DNA from: Prevotella sp.
Lineage (GTDB): Bacteria > Bacteroidota > Bacteroidia > Bacteroidales > Dysgonomonadaceae
Direction of reading: 5' to 3'
Assembly: GCA_031263965.1 (NCBI GenBank)
Contig: JAISES010000421.1
Location: 1-6,176, forward strand
Length of the DNA: 6,176 nt
Shown here: piece after piece, positions 5,411 to 6,176 of the stretch
Layout: each line of letters starts with the position of its first letter
Position numbering within the stretch: the stretch's first letter is position 1
Translations under genes and position numbers: made by a program
Notes under the pieces: model-generated
Told to the model about the DNA's origin: nothing
What the model saw: the letters and a program-made list of their open reading frames with translations, nothing else
Databases searched by the model: none

Positions 5411-6176
5411 ATGAAAGTACATGGAATAATTCTTTTATTACTATTGTTGGCAATAGGACTTCCTGTCCTTGCAAATGCACAAGATAGCATCCCTCTCTTG
5501 GAGAAATGCAAATCGTGCGTATATGCAGTCGGAGGGAAAGCGCCCTCAACATCTTCAGTTTTGTTGAAAATGGCAGGTATTGTGTCAGTAATAGTCTTGG
5601 CTACATTATTCGGATGGTTTACATATCATAAAAAAAGATACCTGTTCTTCGGTTCCGTCGCTACGTTGTTAGTAATTGGATCGTATGTTTTTGCAATAGA
5701 AAAATATAAAAACAAGGAAGATCCTGTTCAGTCTTGCGGTTCAACTATCTGCATTACAGATTCATTAAACGCCGTATCGACCATTGATTCGCTGATTCCA
5801 TTTGTCGCTGATGATTTTTTGCCTGCCGATGGCGAATTTGAAAATTTATCTGAATTTACAACAGCTTCTGATGATGAATTTTCGGAATTTTCATCCGAAT
5901 TAAATGAGTTTTCAGATAACGAATCGGAAGTTTCACAAACTCCCATTGATAAAAATTTGCTATATCAGACTATTGTATTGTTGATGCTATCAGTAATCAT
6001 CGGTTTAACCATTAAATACCGTCTTGTAAGAAATAGCAGGGGACTTATTCTTTTAGCATCAATCATCTATCTCGGATTTGTGAGAGGTGCTTGTCCATGT
6101 ATGATAATGAGCCTGCACCAAGTCATACTCTTTATTTTAGGAAATCCTATTGCTTTCATTTCGATGCTTTGGTTTC
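5411..6176 (+). CDS. Multi-cysteine polytopic membrane protein, likely 4Fe-4S binding (NosR/NapH-like), 3' truncated
   Basis: The frame is open from ATG 5411 to the window edge, giving 255 visible residues with no stop. GGAG lies 4 bases upstream of the ATG (TTTGGAGATA), one of the few clear Shine-Dalgarno sites here. Residues 1-23 look like a signal peptide (cut near ANA before QDS), then comes C33-K-S-C36. Hydrophobic segments near 53-71, 77-95, 184-201, 210-224 and 236-255 indicate several membrane helices. Between the second and third lies an acidic Ser/Glu/Phe-rich linker (about 130-180), preceded by C109 and C114. The segment GFVRGACPCMIMSLHQVILF has C228-P-C230 and resembles the start of the cysteine-bearing membrane part of NosR/NapH/CcoG-type polyferredoxin proteins. 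The ferredoxin CxxCxxCxxxCP clusters expected in such proteins would lie beyond the edge. Electron transfer with the DUF4405-like protein is plausible; a vitamin K epoxide reductase- or thioredoxin-related membrane protein is an alternative. Confidence 0.65.
   Translation, partial: MKVHGIILLLLLLAIGLPVLANAQDSIPLLEKCKSCVYAVGGKAPSTSSVLLKMAGIVSVIVLATLFGWFTYHKKRYLFFGSVATLLVIGSYVFAIEKYKNKEDPVQSCGSTICITDSLNAVSTIDSLIPFVADDFLPADGEFENLSEFTTASDDEFSEFSSELNEFSDNESEVSQTPIDKNLLYQTIVLLMLSVIIGLTIKYRLVRNSRGLILLASIIYLGFVRGACPCMIMSLHQVILFILGNPIAFISMLWF

Noticed and set aside
5881..5899. TTCGGA/TCCGAA hairpin as a terminator or attenuator
   Set aside because: It is a 6-bp stem within coding sequence, without a following T-run, and is probably a by-product of repeated Ser/Glu/Phe codons.
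5728..5946. Reverse-strand Ser/Asn-rich open frame of 72 codons
   Set aside because: It mirrors the low-complexity acidic linker of the forward gene, which explains its odd composition.

Overview
The window looks like an accessory region of a Bacteroidales genome (Bacteroides, Parabacteroides or a relative). Three things point there: the left-hand mobA/mobB-type pair, the Bacteroidota -7 promoter box TAnnTTTG in front of two transcription units, and mostly weak ribosome-binding sites. No rRNA, tRNA, CRISPR array, insertion-sequence end or attachment site is visible.

Region 1 (1-1401) is the end of a mobilization module. It holds the C-terminal part of a small MobA-type relaxosome accessory protein and, overlapping its stop, a complete MOBP-type relaxase. 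No coupling-protein gene (mobC/traG) follows. This module is visibly richer in G+C than the rest.

Region 2 (1402-1755) has no intact gene. Its first part carries the apparent continuation of the relaxase reading frame, or a decayed small membrane-protein gene, broken at two homopolymer runs (A7 at 1331-1337, T5 at 1496-1500). The first run forms the classic slippery heptamer A AAA AAC in the relaxase frame. The second part is the promoter/operator of the next operon.

Region 3 (1756-3587) is an OmpR-family response regulator and its HisKA sensor kinase, translationally coupled.

Region 4 (3740 to the right edge) is a second unit: a secreted PAP2-family phosphatase, a three-helix DUF4405-like membrane protein with histidines placed like heme ligands, a small exported three-cysteine protein, and the start of a multi-cysteine membrane protein that resembles NosR/NapH-type 4Fe-4S proteins (cut by the window edge).

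The main discovery is a shared regulatory element. The 18-bp sequence ATTCTAAATATCTACAAA upstream of the regulator recurs with 17/18 identity upstream of the PAP2 operon, at exactly the same distance (9 bp) from a TAnnTTTG box. A third, more diverged copy lies 22 bp further upstream of the second promoter. The simplest model is that the two-component system activates both its own operon and the adjacent phosphatase/redox operon from these sites. Signal and substrate are unknown; envelope stress with lipid or lipid A dephosphorylation is a reasonable guess but not shown by the sequence.
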